Positions 1-7,896 of a stretch of 64,000 nt of DNA are shown here, in pieces. The stretch lies in the NCBI GenBank assembly GCA_964503475.1, contig CAZCZU010000004.1:1-64000 (forward strand), given 5' to 3'. The translations under genes were made by a program, and so were the position numbers. The notes under the pieces are model-generated. The model saw only the letters and a program-made list of their open reading frames with translations, searched no databases and was not told the DNA's origin. How positions within the stretch are numbered: position 1 is the stretch's first letter; every line of letters begins with the position of its first letter. This DNA comes from CAZCZU01 sp964503475. GTDB lineage: Bacteria; Pseudomonadota; Zetaproteobacteria; Mariprofundales; Mariprofundaceae.

Positions 1-99
1 CCCCATTTTAGGTGTCCGTTAAAGCCGGGCTAGTTCATTGTGTCCCCGGAATTGTGGAGCGCAGCGGAAAATTTGTCCGACAGCAGCGCCTTGTTAGGC
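1..99 (-). other. Partial attC-like cassette recombination site at the window edge
   Basis: On the minus strand the core heptamer GCCTAAC (99 to 93) starts directly after the TAG stop of the KAP NTPase gene (102-100). This is how an integron attC site abuts its cassette gene. The heptamer is followed by AAGGCGCTGCTGTCGGAC, typical of the left arm of an attC. The matching right arm and its GTTRRRY box were not found before position 1, so the site is probably cut by the window edge or degenerate. The same heptamer occurs at 2301-2307, upstream of the gene, so the gene is bounded by two identical core sites. Confidence 0.5.
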
Positions 100-2277
100 C
101 TACTCTCCACCATCATGTGGCTCCTCTTCAGATTCCGATTCACGCAGTACGTATTGATGTAACCAGACAAATTGCTTCAAGAATAGAATCCCCTTGTCTA
201 CATCATCATCGTACAATATTGGGAAGTCATCAGAGACACCCATTGCCTGTGGGAAATGATCTTGGATTGCGCTTAAAACTATTGAGGCATCTAATTGCCC
301 AGTTAGACTGTTGTATTGCTCTCTTTCGAAATCCGACTTGTGCGAAATGCCAGATTCCACCCCCCAAGCAGTTGGCACATAAGAATCAAGTATTCTAACA
401 AGAGCTTCTGAATCATTCGAAATCAACCCTGCTACATAATCATTCACATAGTCATCACGCACATATCTATTTAATGTATAAAATATCGTTGGGATGGAGT
501 TAGGCGCCAGCCTGGTTAGATCGTCCTTCCCTTCAATTTTATCATCTATAAGTTTTCCCAAGTGCTTTCCAATATCATCTATACAGGCTTCAGAAAAAGC
601 ATCCTTTTCGGGCTTGTTTTCATCCTCACGTTTTAACCATCTAAAAATCTCGAGTTTAAATTCCAGTGAAGGTGCTGAATCGATGCATTTTTTTGCCAAA
701 GCAACTCGGTCAGGTTCCTGTACGTTTTGAATTAAATCACTAACTAGCATGGCTGCCTGCGAAAATGGAGTTATCCAGCTATACAACAACTCTGGATTGG
801 GGATGTCATCGCTCTTTTGTGCAACAGCAACAGCCAATGCTAACGCGGCATCAGCATCTATTTTTCCTGCCTTATGTCTCAATTTTTTAATTAGTGTTTC
901 AGCTGAAGAGGCGTTAAATATTTCATTTAGTGGATTGCTTTCTAAATCGTAGGGCTCTTCCCATTTCTCACTATCTTTAGATAACTCCAGAATTGCCTTA
1001 TCTGATATATCTCCCTTTGGTATCGCGTACGTAAAATATCTAGAGTAATAATTTTCAGAGCAAATTCTCTGTCCATTATTCCATTTCTCATACCAATCCG
1101 ATCCATAGTTCATATTGCCATAAACTGATTGAAGCTTTGGAAACATGTTCTTTAAGAGGTCAATAAACCCCTCTTTGTTAATATTCTTACCTCGACTAAG
1201 TGCGCCATCTAAAAGATTTCTTATGTGTTCCTTTTCGCTATCATTGTTCGAGTAATGGCTATCTCTGAAAGACCCTGTAAATAGTCTCTTATTTATTCTC
1301 AGCGCCTCATACAAAGGTGGGCAAAAGATTCTTATTCCCTCCAAAAGCATGAGATCAACTGCGTTTACCTCTCCTTGCAAAATTGGCAAAGAGAACATTA
1401 GTGTATTTCCATAAAGCTTGGCTTTTCTTGGAGTTGTTAAGCAATCATCGAAAGCGGCGCTAAAGTCACGAACAAATTCTTGCACTTGTTGTTCGGAGAG
1501 CGAAATACCTGCAATATTTATAGCTTCATCCACTCCTTGAAAACAAAACTCTCGAAGCACTTGCTTTTCAACTGCTGGCAAATGTAGAGGAACCTGAATG
1601 ATTTTCTCTAAAAATGCCTCGCCGGAATTCTCAGCAGCACTAGAGTAGCGATCTTGCAAAGATGCGGCGACAACATCTTTATCGAATGCCAAGATGTACG
1701 ATGTATATTTAAAGTCTGCTGTTAACTTAACTAATCTAAATAATGCGTGTATTTCAGTCTTTTCCAGCCTATCTACATCATCGATTAGTATAAGGACTCG
1801 TTTTTTGGCTGACTCTAACTCACGTTCTATTCTTCTCTTAAGTTCATTTATATCTGGCCCTGAGATAAATGATCCAAGAGCATCGCCCGCTCCCTTTGCA
1901 CCCATAATAGCCCCAGCACCAGGCGCTGCTTTTTTAACGAAATCCTTGAGCTTATCACCGGTTTTAATCAGTTCTGCATCTAGCGCTCCTGCAATATCAA
2001 AAAAGAAGCCGGTTAGTAACTCATCTTCTGTACCGAAACGCCACGGATTGAATTTTATACATATTACGTTCCCATCACTTTCAAGTGATTTTTCGATAAA
2101 GTTGAGAACAGATGTTTTACCATCACCCCATATCCCGTAGAGACCAATAACAATGCTGCTTGGATCACTTCGTTTTGATATTACTTGGGCTACTCTCTCT
2201 GAGAAGCTCCAGCGCGAAAATCTATCTTGCCCTTGCTCGTGGACTGGTGAATCAGAGGAGTAGTTTTTATCTTCCAT
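100..2277 (-). CDS. KAP-family P-loop NTPase, cassette-borne
   Basis: This 725-residue protein has the KAP NTPase layout. The Walker A motif GIWGDGKTS lies at residues 48-56 and the Walker B motif LILIDDVDR at about 162-170, with a Gly/Ala-rich hydrophobic stretch (about 118-140) between them where many KAP proteins carry membrane segments. The long C-terminal half has no domain I recognise. I place the start at 2277, six codons inside the longest frame, because AAGGA sits 6 nt before that ATG. KAP ATPases are known from phage, plasmid and defence contexts, but the partner and activity cannot be read here. The gene is clearly more AT-rich than the host genes next to it and is bounded by GCCTAAC core sites, which points to acquisition as an integron-type cassette. 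Function in defence is inference. Confidence 0.85.
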   Translation of the reverse strand: MEDKNYSSDSPVHEQGQDRFSRWSFSERVAQVISKRSDPSSIVIGLYGIWGDGKTSVLNFIEKSLESDGNVICIKFNPWRFGTEDELLTGFFFDIAGALDAELIKTGDKLKDFVKKAAPGAGAIMGAKGAGDALGSFISGPDINELKRRIERELESAKKRVLILIDDVDRLEKTEIHALFRLVKLTADFKYTSYILAFDKDVVAASLQDRYSSAAENSGEAFLEKIIQVPLHLPAVEKQVLREFCFQGVDEAINIAGISLSEQQVQEFVRDFSAAFDDCLTTPRKAKLYGNTLMFSLPILQGEVNAVDLMLLEGIRIFCPPLYEALRINKRLFTGSFRDSHYSNNDSEKEHIRNLLDGALSRGKNINKEGFIDLLKNMFPKLQSVYGNMNYGSDWYEKWNNGQRICSENYYSRYFTYAIPKGDISDKAILELSKDSEKWEEPYDLESNPLNEIFNASSAETLIKKLRHKAGKIDADAALALAVAVAQKSDDIPNPELLYSWITPFSQAAMLVSDLIQNVQEPDRVALAKKCIDSAPSLEFKLEIFRWLKREDENKPEKDAFSEACIDDIGKHLGKLIDDKIEGKDDLTRLAPNSIPTIFYTLNRYVRDDYVNDYVAGLISNDSEALVRILDSYVPTAWGVESGISHKSDFEREQYNSLTGQLDASIVLSAIQDHFPQAMGVSDDFPILYDDDVDKGILFLKQFVWLHQYVLRESESEEEPHDGGE

Positions 2278-2300
2278 AATCTTTCCTTGGGGCATTCGGG

Positions 2301-2440
2301 GCCTAACATATGTTATACACCAAATGTGGTGTATAACATCCCTGAAGTTGAAGGTGAAAATGGCTCATTTCTCTTTTCATAAAGCTACGTTACACCACGA
2401 TCCAATCGGATATTGAGAAGACGAAAAAGGACATGCACCT
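2301..2440 (-). repeat. Leader A: attI-like conserved leader upstream of the KAP cassette
   Basis: Read on the minus strand, this stretch precedes the KAP cassette and ends in the core site GTTAGGC (2307-2301). A 26-bp block at 2368-2393 (starting TTTCTCTTTTCATAAAGC on plus) is identical to 31021-31046. In both places exactly 60 nt separate it from the AAC core. The stretches between and beyond are also recognisably similar (plus-strand CTAACATAT, TTATACACCA, GGTGTAT, then ATATTGA and AAGAC). Next to the core lies GTATAAC-4nt-GTTAGGC, an inverted pair of core boxes like the simple site of attI. I see no coding sequence in 2278-2576. Confidence 0.65.
2312..2337. promoter_or_regulatory. Perfect 10-bp inverted repeat before the KAP gene
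   Basis: GTTATACACC, a 6-nt spacer and GGTGTATAAC form a perfect palindrome with 10-bp arms, ending 35 nt upstream of the chosen KAP start. On the minus strand, TTCACC and TATACA with a 17-nt spacing give a possible -35/-10 pair overlapping it, so it could be an operator on the cassette promoter. It could equally be part of the recombination site. A 7-bp-arm version sits at the same place in leader B. Confidence 0.45.
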
Positions 2441-2576
2441 GAAAGTCATCGATCTCCCCTCCCCTCATGTGATCCCACTATAGAAATCCGCAGCACTACG
2501 AACAACCGCCCTGCAATCAAAAGCCGGTTTTCTCCAGATGCATACAACCGGACAGTCGCTGCATGCCAGCGATCGA

Positions 2577-3593
2577 TTAAGCGTGGCGACCGTTCCAGAA
2601 GTCCAGCACATTCCCAAACTTTCGGTACTTTTCCAGAACCAGATCAACTTGTGTCATGCGCTCATCCAGCGTCCCACTGACGTTAAAAAACGGTATATGC
2701 CGTTCAGCGAGATCGCCGACAATCTGATCCTGGAACCATTTTCGCTTCTGATCCCCGCTGCGATCCCACGTATCCGCGTAAGGAATATCCGTATCGCAGA
2801 GAAAAAAGAGGTCGTACCGTTTCTCCGCCTCCTGGGCCAGGCGCGTGAGCACCGGCCCTGCGCTTCCATGGTAGTCCTTGGCAAACAGATAGGTGGTGAT
2901 CGGGTTCGTGTCGCAAAAGAGGTACTTGCGGCTTTCAAGCGCCATTGCGTCTTCCCTGTGATTATGTTCCGGGGCAATCTCCTCGAACTGCTCCAGCGTA
3001 ATCCGCCGCTCCACCTGATGTTCCAGCCAATACTCAGCACCGTACTCCGGCATCCATACCGTGTTGTGTCGTTTTGCCAGAGCCTCGGCAAGGGAAGTCT
3101 TTCCGGTCGAAGGAGCCCCCATGAAACAGACCTTGGTAATAAGGTCGGCGTAAACTCGCGGGGCAATGTAGTCTCTCCCTGCGAAGTAGTCGCCGCGTAG
3201 TGCGGTCCCGCTGATTGGCACTGCCTGGCGAGCCTCGTCAACCCGGCGGTCCACCGCACCAAGTGCCCGGCTGACGTGGTCACCGTAAAATTCGCTGGAG
3301 TAGAAATGAGTAATGCGGAGCCCATCCAGTTTCTTGAGGATATAGCTCTCCTGTTCGCTGCGAATCTCCGGGGTGTCACCATAACCATCCGGACCATCCC
3401 AGGCCTCAATAATCCGAACTGAGGGGTACAGAGCCTTTATCCATCCGGCTCGAACCTGCAAAGGTACGTCGGTTACATCCGTGGCATAGACCATGACGAC
3501 CAATTCATCGACTTCGGCCAATGCCGTCTCCACCAGCATCTGGTGTCCACGATGAAACGGTGCGAATTTACCCAGCGTCAGGCCGCGTCGCAT
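2577..3593 (-). CDS. nadR: NadR-type NMN adenylyltransferase / ribosylnicotinamide kinase
   Basis: This is a bifunctional NAD salvage enzyme of 338 residues. The N-terminal adenylyltransferase half has GKFAPFHRGH (8-17) and ISGT (127-130), the nucleotidyltransferase signatures. The C-terminal half is a P-loop kinase with GAPSTGKTS (159-167) that would phosphorylate nicotinamide riboside to NMN. It lacks the N-terminal helix-turn-helix of enterobacterial NadR, so it is probably an enzyme only and not a repressor. The reading frame overlaps the 3' end of pnuC by 16 nt, so import and salvage are translated together. No near-perfect terminator was seen after the stop. The next sequence is the shared leader of the KAP cassette. 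Confidence 0.93.
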   Translation of the reverse strand: MRRGLTLGKFAPFHRGHQMLVETALAEVDELVVMVYATDVTDVPLQVRAGWIKALYPSVRIIEAWDGPDGYGDTPEIRSEQESYILKKLDGLRITHFYSSEFYGDHVSRALGAVDRRVDEARQAVPISGTALRGDYFAGRDYIAPRVYADLITKVCFMGAPSTGKTSLAEALAKRHNTVWMPEYGAEYWLEHQVERRITLEQFEEIAPEHNHREDAMALESRKYLFCDTNPITTYLFAKDYHGSAGPVLTRLAQEAEKRYDLFFLCDTDIPYADTWDRSGDQKRKWFQDQIVGDLAERHIPFFNVSGTLDERMTQVDLVLEKYRKFGNVLDFWNGRHA

Positions 3594-4303
3594 ACTTTTT
3601 CCCCGATGGCCTCACGAGCATCTGTTGCTGCGGTCTCCTTCGTACCCAAATGCCACCGCCAGTAGCCAAAGAGCGCATTGAGCAGGAACAATGACCACAT
3701 GAGCACCATTAAATCACCCGACTCACCCCCTGCCTGGACGCGCAAAAACCACATAACGATCGTGATGACATTCAGCAGGATGTAGAGAAGCCACTGCTCT
3801 TTGTAACGCCACATCATCAGAAAAGTGGCCATGACGGAAAGAACGTTGGTCGAGGCATCGATGAATGGGATGTTCTGACTCGCATTCAGCTGCAAGAGCA
3901 GGCCAAGCATCACAGTAGCGAGAATACAGGCCGCCGCGACAAGTGCCCGCTGAAACCGGGTAAGCTGCCGCATGACAACGGTCTTCCTCGGAGTCGAATG
4001 CCGTCGCCACATGAGATAGCCCAGGATGCCCGTTGGCACGAAAAAGAGAAGATTGAGATATACCTCTCCGTACAGGCCGTTGTTGTAGGCAAGAGCCGAG
4101 TAAGAAAGACTGTTGTAGAGCCCGATCAAGTATCCTTCCCGACGCCCGATGGCGATCAAACCGACACATAGTATTCCGGAAAAGAAGACGCTTAGATCGA
4201 AGGCACTCGTCGCCAGAACAGCACTCAGAGCACCACCCACTCCCGTAAGAAAAACCAGCCAGGCAAGGTCGACTCTAGCGTATGATAATTTCTCTGAAGT
4301 CAT
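3578..4303 (-). CDS. pnuC: PnuC-family nicotinamide riboside/mononucleotide transporter
   Basis: This 241-residue inner-membrane protein has about seven hydrophobic helices and the PnuC-type segment near residues 145-190 (IPFIDASTNVLSVMATFLM, then MWRYKEQW). PnuC proteins let vitamin B3 forms such as nicotinamide riboside into the cell by facilitated diffusion. Trapping by the downstream NadR kinase, whose gene overlaps this one by 16 nt, drives uptake. The charged C-terminal tail (about the last 25 residues) is probably cytoplasmic. The gene is first in its operon. A strong inverted repeat at 4383-4404, about 80 nt upstream of the start, may be its operator or leader hairpin. Confidence 0.9.
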   Translation of the reverse strand: MTSEKLSYARVDLAWLVFLTGVGGALSAVLATSAFDLSVFFSGILCVGLIAIGRREGYLIGLYNSLSYSALAYNNGLYGEVYLNLLFFVPTGILGYLMWRRHSTPRKTVVMRQLTRFQRALVAAACILATVMLGLLLQLNASQNIPFIDASTNVLSVMATFLMMWRYKEQWLLYILLNVITIVMWFLRVQAGGESGDLMVLMWSLFLLNALFGYWRWHLGTKETAATDAREAIGEKVCDAA

Positions 4304-4382
4304 AACAACCCATTCTCTTATGGAGGCTCGTTCGCATTATCAGTGTTCCAGCACCTGTGGATTTAGTTTGATCACTGCTGCT

Positions 4383-4404
4383 CCGCCAACATCTATGTTG
4401 GCGG
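4383..4404. promoter_or_regulatory. 10-bp inverted repeat upstream of pnuC-nadR
   Basis: CCGCCAACAT-CT-ATGTTGGCGG is a perfect palindrome 79 nt before the pnuC start, between pnuC and the unknown gene at 4475. It has no T-run on either side, so it is not a typical intrinsic terminator. It could be an operator for a repressor of NAD genes or a leader hairpin. The regulator is not identified. Confidence 0.45.
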
Positions 4405-4474
4405 TCAAGGCTTGCATTGCAACAAATGCATGATTGCAAGGGCCTGACCCAAATCTCTGGAAATAAGCAGCACC

Positions 4475-5107
4475 CTACCCTTCGGCTGTGACAGCCAGGA
4501 TGTTATAGGGCACCGGCACCAGGTGCCGTAGCCCGTCCTCAAGCTTTTCATGCAGGTATTTCCGATCTTCACAGTCGGACGGCAACTGGTTGATAGCCTG
4601 CGACAACAGGTTTTTTTGCTGCCGATCCCGTGGCGGCACCCACTGGACATCGCCGGAGGGCTCAATGAAACAGTCCAGGAAAACGAAATAGAGCGTTGCC
4701 ATATTCGTCTCCTGCCTGATCACCCCGGTACGCGACGTATAGCCGAGATAATCTTCGGCCAGATAGGATTGCTGCTGGCTAATCAGCTGCTCGCCGGGCA
4801 GCAGCGGGTTAATGGACTGAATGGTGTCGAAGGCGCACTGAATCCTTTCGCCGGCTATCAGTTGCTGATTGCCGCTCAGCTCCGGGTGTTCCCCGGTGGC
4901 CGCGAGTTTCGGTTCGGCAAACTGACTGTTCAGCACCAGCCTGATCAGCGCCGACTGGTGCGTGGAGCTGATGCGATAAGTCTTCCCATCCGGGTGAGGA
5001 TCGGCCTCGGAGGCCTGCAGCAACAGCTCGAGACGATCATTGATATATTGAGCCTTATCAACAGGTTCGTGGATCTGCTGAAAGACGATTCGTATCGGGT
5101 TTAACAC
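4475..5107 (-). CDS. Hypothetical protein, 210 aa
   Basis: I do not recognise this family. The protein is soluble-looking, with no signal peptide or membrane helix, Gln- and Leu-rich, and ends in a hydrophobic segment (VPVPYNILAVTAEG). It starts 17 nt downstream of the stop of the 149-residue gene at 5125-5574 and reads in the same direction, so the two probably form an operon. GC content and codon use look like the surrounding core genes, which argues against recent transfer. The ATG at 5107 has GGGGAGAG a few nt upstream, a good ribosome binding site. Function is unknown. Confidence 0.75.
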   Translation of the reverse strand: MLNPIRIVFQQIHEPVDKAQYINDRLELLLQASEADPHPDGKTYRISSTHQSALIRLVLNSQFAEPKLAATGEHPELSGNQQLIAGERIQCAFDTIQSINPLLPGEQLISQQQSYLAEDYLGYTSRTGVIRQETNMATLYFVFLDCFIEPSGDVQWVPPRDRQQKNLLSQAINQLPSDCEDRKYLHEKLEDGLRHLVPVPYNILAVTAEG

Positions 5108-5124
5108 ACGCTCTCCCCGTCAGC

Positions 5125-5574
5125 TTACAGCTGGGTCAGTTCGCCGCGCATGTCCCGGCCGGTACCGATCACCCGAAAGCTGTAACGCTTTCCGGGATGG
5201 ATCTCGGCGGATAGCAGGATGGCATTGGCATTTTTAGCGACAACCAACAGGTAGCCCGGATCGACGCTGAACGTCAATTTGCCGGTATGGCCATGCTTGA
5301 CGCCCATATCCTTTGCAATGGTGTACTTCCTGATGATGACAAATTTTGCAATCAGGCTGGCGGCCAGGGCGTAGGTGGCCGCAGTCTGCATCGCCTGCCC
5401 GGCCGGCTTAAAACGCGAAAAGTTATCGATAAAGGTATCGGCAACCCCCACTTCACGCAGAAAGCCTTTCATCTTATCGATCGACTCGAACACATAAAGC
5501 TCGATTTTTGATCCCTCGCCAAGGAAGTCCGGTTTCAAATCACTCTCTTTGCTGTGCTCTATCAATGTATCCAC
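5125..5574 (-). CDS. Hypothetical protein, 149 aa
   Basis: This protein has no family I recognise. The first half is charged and helical. Residues 60-85 are Ala-rich (AATYALAASLIAKFVIIRKY) and might form an amphipathic helix. The second half looks beta-rich (KLTFSVDPGYLLVVAKNANA). The ATG follows GGGGGGAGTG, a strong ribosome binding site. It lies 17 nt upstream of the unknown gene at 4475-5107, which is probably co-transcribed. The 306 bp on its other side (5575-5880) contain no gene I can support. Confidence 0.75.
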   Translation of the reverse strand: MDTLIEHSKESDLKPDFLGEGSKIELYVFESIDKMKGFLREVGVADTFIDNFSRFKPAGQAMQTAATYALAASLIAKFVIIRKYTIAKDMGVKHGHTGKLTFSVDPGYLLVVAKNANAILLSAEIHPGKRYSFRVIGTGRDMRGELTQL

Positions 5575-5851
5575 GAATCACTCCCCCCGATTCTGTTTGT
5601 GCTGCGAACATCGTCACCCAAAGCATGCAGCCTTGCCGTCTGCAGAGTGAGAAAAAGACAATTTTTTCTTTTACTTAAGCCACCTGATGATATCAACTGG
5701 CCGAATGTTGCAGATAGAAGAAGGAGCCTGACCCGAAGTCATCGTATTCCCTTCCCTCCGAATCAATCCACTGTAAAAACTCGCCGATTGGCAAACAACC
5801 GGATATAACCGGCTTTATCTGGATATATCGGGGCCTGCTGATGTGAAGACT

Positions 5852-5870
5852 CGGCGGAAACGTTCCGCCG
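5852..5870 (-). terminator. Hairpin after thiD
   Basis: CGGCGGAA, a 3-nt loop and TTCCGCCG form a strong GC-rich stem 10 nt beyond the thiD stop. No T-run follows on the minus strand, so this may be a transcript-stabilising or Rho-assisted end and not a classical terminator. The rest of 5575-5851 shows only short direct and inverted repeats of GGATATA and CCGG, and no gene. Confidence 0.45.
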
Positions 5871-5880
5871 GGGAGATGAG

Positions 5881-6621
5881 TTACTTGCCCTGCAGCCAGT
5901 CGATGGCGTGGTTGACTGCCTGCGGCAGCTTCTGCCCCCTGGCGAGGCCTGCGGCGATGGCCGAGGCGAGGCGGCAGCCGGTGCCGTGGGCCCGGTCCCT
6001 GCCCCACTCCTGCTTTGGATGCGCGATCGGGGTCAGCACGCCGTTCGGCTCGCACAGGGTATCGATCAGGGTGAATTCATCATCGGAATGCCCGCCCTTG
6101 AGCAATATGGCGGCGCGATAACGCATCATCAGGGTATCGGCATCCTCGACCGAATCATCGACCTCCCGCCCCAGCAGGGCGGCCGCCTCGGGCAGGTTCG
6201 GGGTGATCAGGGTGGCGAGCGGGAAAAGTGTTTCTTCAAGCGTCGTTACGGCGCTCTCATCGAGCAGTGCTGCGCCGGAGGTGGAGATCATCACCGGGTC
6301 GACGATCAGCGGCTTGCCGCTGTGCAGCTTCTGCATCAGTTCGGCGACCAAAGCCACGCGTTCGGCATCGTAAAGCATGCCGGTCTTCACAGCCGCCACC
6401 GGATAGTAATCGAACACGGCACGGATCTGGGCCTCCAGCTGTTCCAGCGAGGCCGGCTGTACGGCGGTCACCTGTTTTGGATTCTGGGCCGTCAGGGCCG
6501 TGATGGCGCTGCAACCGTGCAGGCCGAAGGCGTTGAAAGTGGCCAGATCGGCCTGGATGCCGGCGCCGGCCGACGAATCCGAGCCGCCGATCGTCAGGCA
6601 GACGTAGGGGTAGCTTGCCAT
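5881..6621 (-). CDS. thiD: Hydroxymethylpyrimidine/phosphomethylpyrimidine kinase
   Basis: ThiD phosphorylates HMP and HMP-phosphate to HMP-diphosphate in thiamine synthesis. The 246-residue protein has the ribokinase-fold signature GSDSSAGAG (13-21) and the anion-hole segment HGTGC (212-216). After the catalytic Cys the usual Thr is replaced: GTGCRLAS is found where GTGCTLS or GTGCTFS is common. This is a small oddity close to the active site. The start has GGAGG 5 nt upstream, inside the overlapping end of thiE (28-nt overlap). With thiE next door and thiC at the right window end, the pyrimidine branch of thiamine synthesis is largely covered. Confidence 0.95.
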   Translation of the reverse strand: MASYPYVCLTIGGSDSSAGAGIQADLATFNAFGLHGCSAITALTAQNPKQVTAVQPASLEQLEAQIRAVFDYYPVAAVKTGMLYDAERVALVAELMQKLHSGKPLIVDPVMISTSGAALLDESAVTTLEETLFPLATLITPNLPEAAALLGREVDDSVEDADTLMMRYRAAILLKGGHSDDEFTLIDTLCEPNGVLTPIAHPKQEWGRDRAHGTGCRLASAIAAGLARGQKLPQAVNHAIDWLQGK

Positions 6622-7244
6622 AGGGCCTCCATGCGCCGCGCCGTGGCCTCGATATCCTCCGCCCCGAACAGGGCCGAGACGACGGCGGCACAGTCAGCCC
6701 CGGCCATTTTCACGGCCGGAAGCTCCTGCTCGCCGATACCGCCGATGGCGCAGATATTGGTATCCGGAAAAAGCGTACGCGCCTTCTGCAGGCGTGCAAG
6801 GCCGATCGGCGTCGCATCCTGCTTGGTGGCGGTGGGATAGATGGCACCGAAGGAGACATAGTCGGCACCATGCTGCATGGCCTGCTGCGCAAACAGGGCA
6901 TCGCCCTTGCAGGAGATGCCGATGATCAGCGACTCTCCCGCCTCGCTACGCAGGGTGGTGAGATCCTCGAGATCGGTGCGCCCCAGGTGCACGCCATCCG
7001 CAGCGCAATCCAGTGCCACGCGCAGGTCATCGTTGATAAAAAGCTTCGCCTCGTATTGTGCCGTCAGCTCGCGCAGGGCTTCGGCCCGGCGAATACGACG
7101 CTTGTAGCCCTGCTGCTTGTCGCGCAGCTGCAGGATACGCACCCCGCCGCGCAGGGCCGCTTCCGCCTTGCCTAGCAGTGCATCGGTCTCGACATCGGCC
7201 GGCAGGATGCCGTAGATGCCGGCAAGCCCGGGCCGCTCAGCCAT
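6594..7244 (-). CDS. thiE: Thiamine-phosphate synthase
   Basis: ThiE joins HMP-diphosphate with the thiazole phosphate to make thiamine phosphate. The 216-residue TIM-barrel protein shows the family landmarks LQLRDK (about 39-44), INDD, GVHLGRTDL, FGAIYPTATK and AIGGI near the C-terminal phosphate-binding loop. It is flanked by thiD (overlap 28 nt downstream) and the phosphatase gene gph (overlap 8 nt upstream), so it lies in the middle of a tightly coupled four-gene operon queG-gph-thiE-thiD. Confidence 0.95.
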   Translation of the reverse strand: MAERPGLAGIYGILPADVETDALLGKAEAALRGGVRILQLRDKQQGYKRRIRRAEALRELTAQYEAKLFINDDLRVALDCAADGVHLGRTDLEDLTTLRSEAGESLIIGISCKGDALFAQQAMQHGADYVSFGAIYPTATKQDATPIGLARLQKARTLFPDTNICAIGGIGEQELPAVKMAGADCAAVVSALFGAEDIEATARRMEALWQATPTSA

Positions 7245-7896
7245 CGATCAGGGTCAGCAGATCGGTAAAGGCCGGCAGACGCATGACGCGCCCCTCGAAC
7301 TCCTCCGGCAGCGGCTGGTAGCCGTGCTCGCAGTAGGCGACCGTATGGCAGCCGGCATTGAAGCCCGCCTCGATATCGAAACGGGTATCCCCCACCATCA
7401 CCGTCTCGGCAGGCGTAACCCCCATCACCCGGCAGCACTCGTCGAGCATGTCCGGGGCCGGCTTCTTGGCAAAGCCATCCTCCGGCGACAGGGCGTGGGT
7501 CAGATACGGGGTAATCCCCAGCTGGTCGAGTACCTTCACGCGTGCCTTGGCCGGCTTGGCGGTAACGCAGGAGAGCTTCATCCCCGCCTCTTTCAGGCCC
7601 TGCAGCGTCTCCATCACACCGGGAAACGGCTTGCCAAAATCGGCCGGGTGCTTCTCGTAGATATCGGCAAAGGCGTGGTAGAGAGCCATGGTGTCCGGAT
7701 CGTCCATCGGCTTGCCCAATACACTCGATGCCAGCTTCTGGGCCCCGCCGCCGACGTGCGGACGGGTCTCATCCAGGCTGAGCTGCAGCTCGTATCCGAG
7801 TGCCTTCAGGGCCCGGTTGGCATTGGCCCGGATATCGGGCAATGCATCCACCATGGTGCCGTCGAGATCAAAAATAAATGCCTTGATGTCAGCCAT
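7237..7896 (-). CDS. gph: HAD-superfamily phosphatase, phosphoglycolate phosphatase-like
   Basis: The 219-residue protein carries all HAD motifs: FDLDGT (9-14) with the nucleophile Asp, CVTAKPAKAR (motif II/III region), a Lys near KKPAPDML, and VGDTRFD (motif IV). The cap is of the helical type found in phosphoglycolate phosphatases, which remove 2-phosphoglycolate. Substrate choice in this family is hard to read, and in an operon with thiE and thiD a role as a thiamine monophosphate phosphatase is also possible. It overlaps queG by 8 nt and thiE by 8 nt. Confidence 0.85.
   Translation of the reverse strand: MADIKAFIFDLDGTMVDALPDIRANANRALKALGYELQLSLDETRPHVGGGAQKLASSVLGKPMDDPDTMALYHAFADIYEKHPADFGKPFPGVMETLQGLKEAGMKLSCVTAKPAKARVKVLDQLGITPYLTHALSPEDGFAKKPAPDMLDECCRVMGVTPAETVMVGDTRFDIEAGFNAGCHTVAYCEHGYQPLPEEFEGRVMRLPAFTDLLTLIDG

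Noticed and set aside
2296..2337. Resemblance to a Xer dif site (TATGTTA next to GGTG)
   Set aside because: The stretch GGTGTATAACATATGTTAGGC is 7 nt shorter than the 28-nt dif layout and lacks the central 6-nt spacer; it fits an integron-type core site better.
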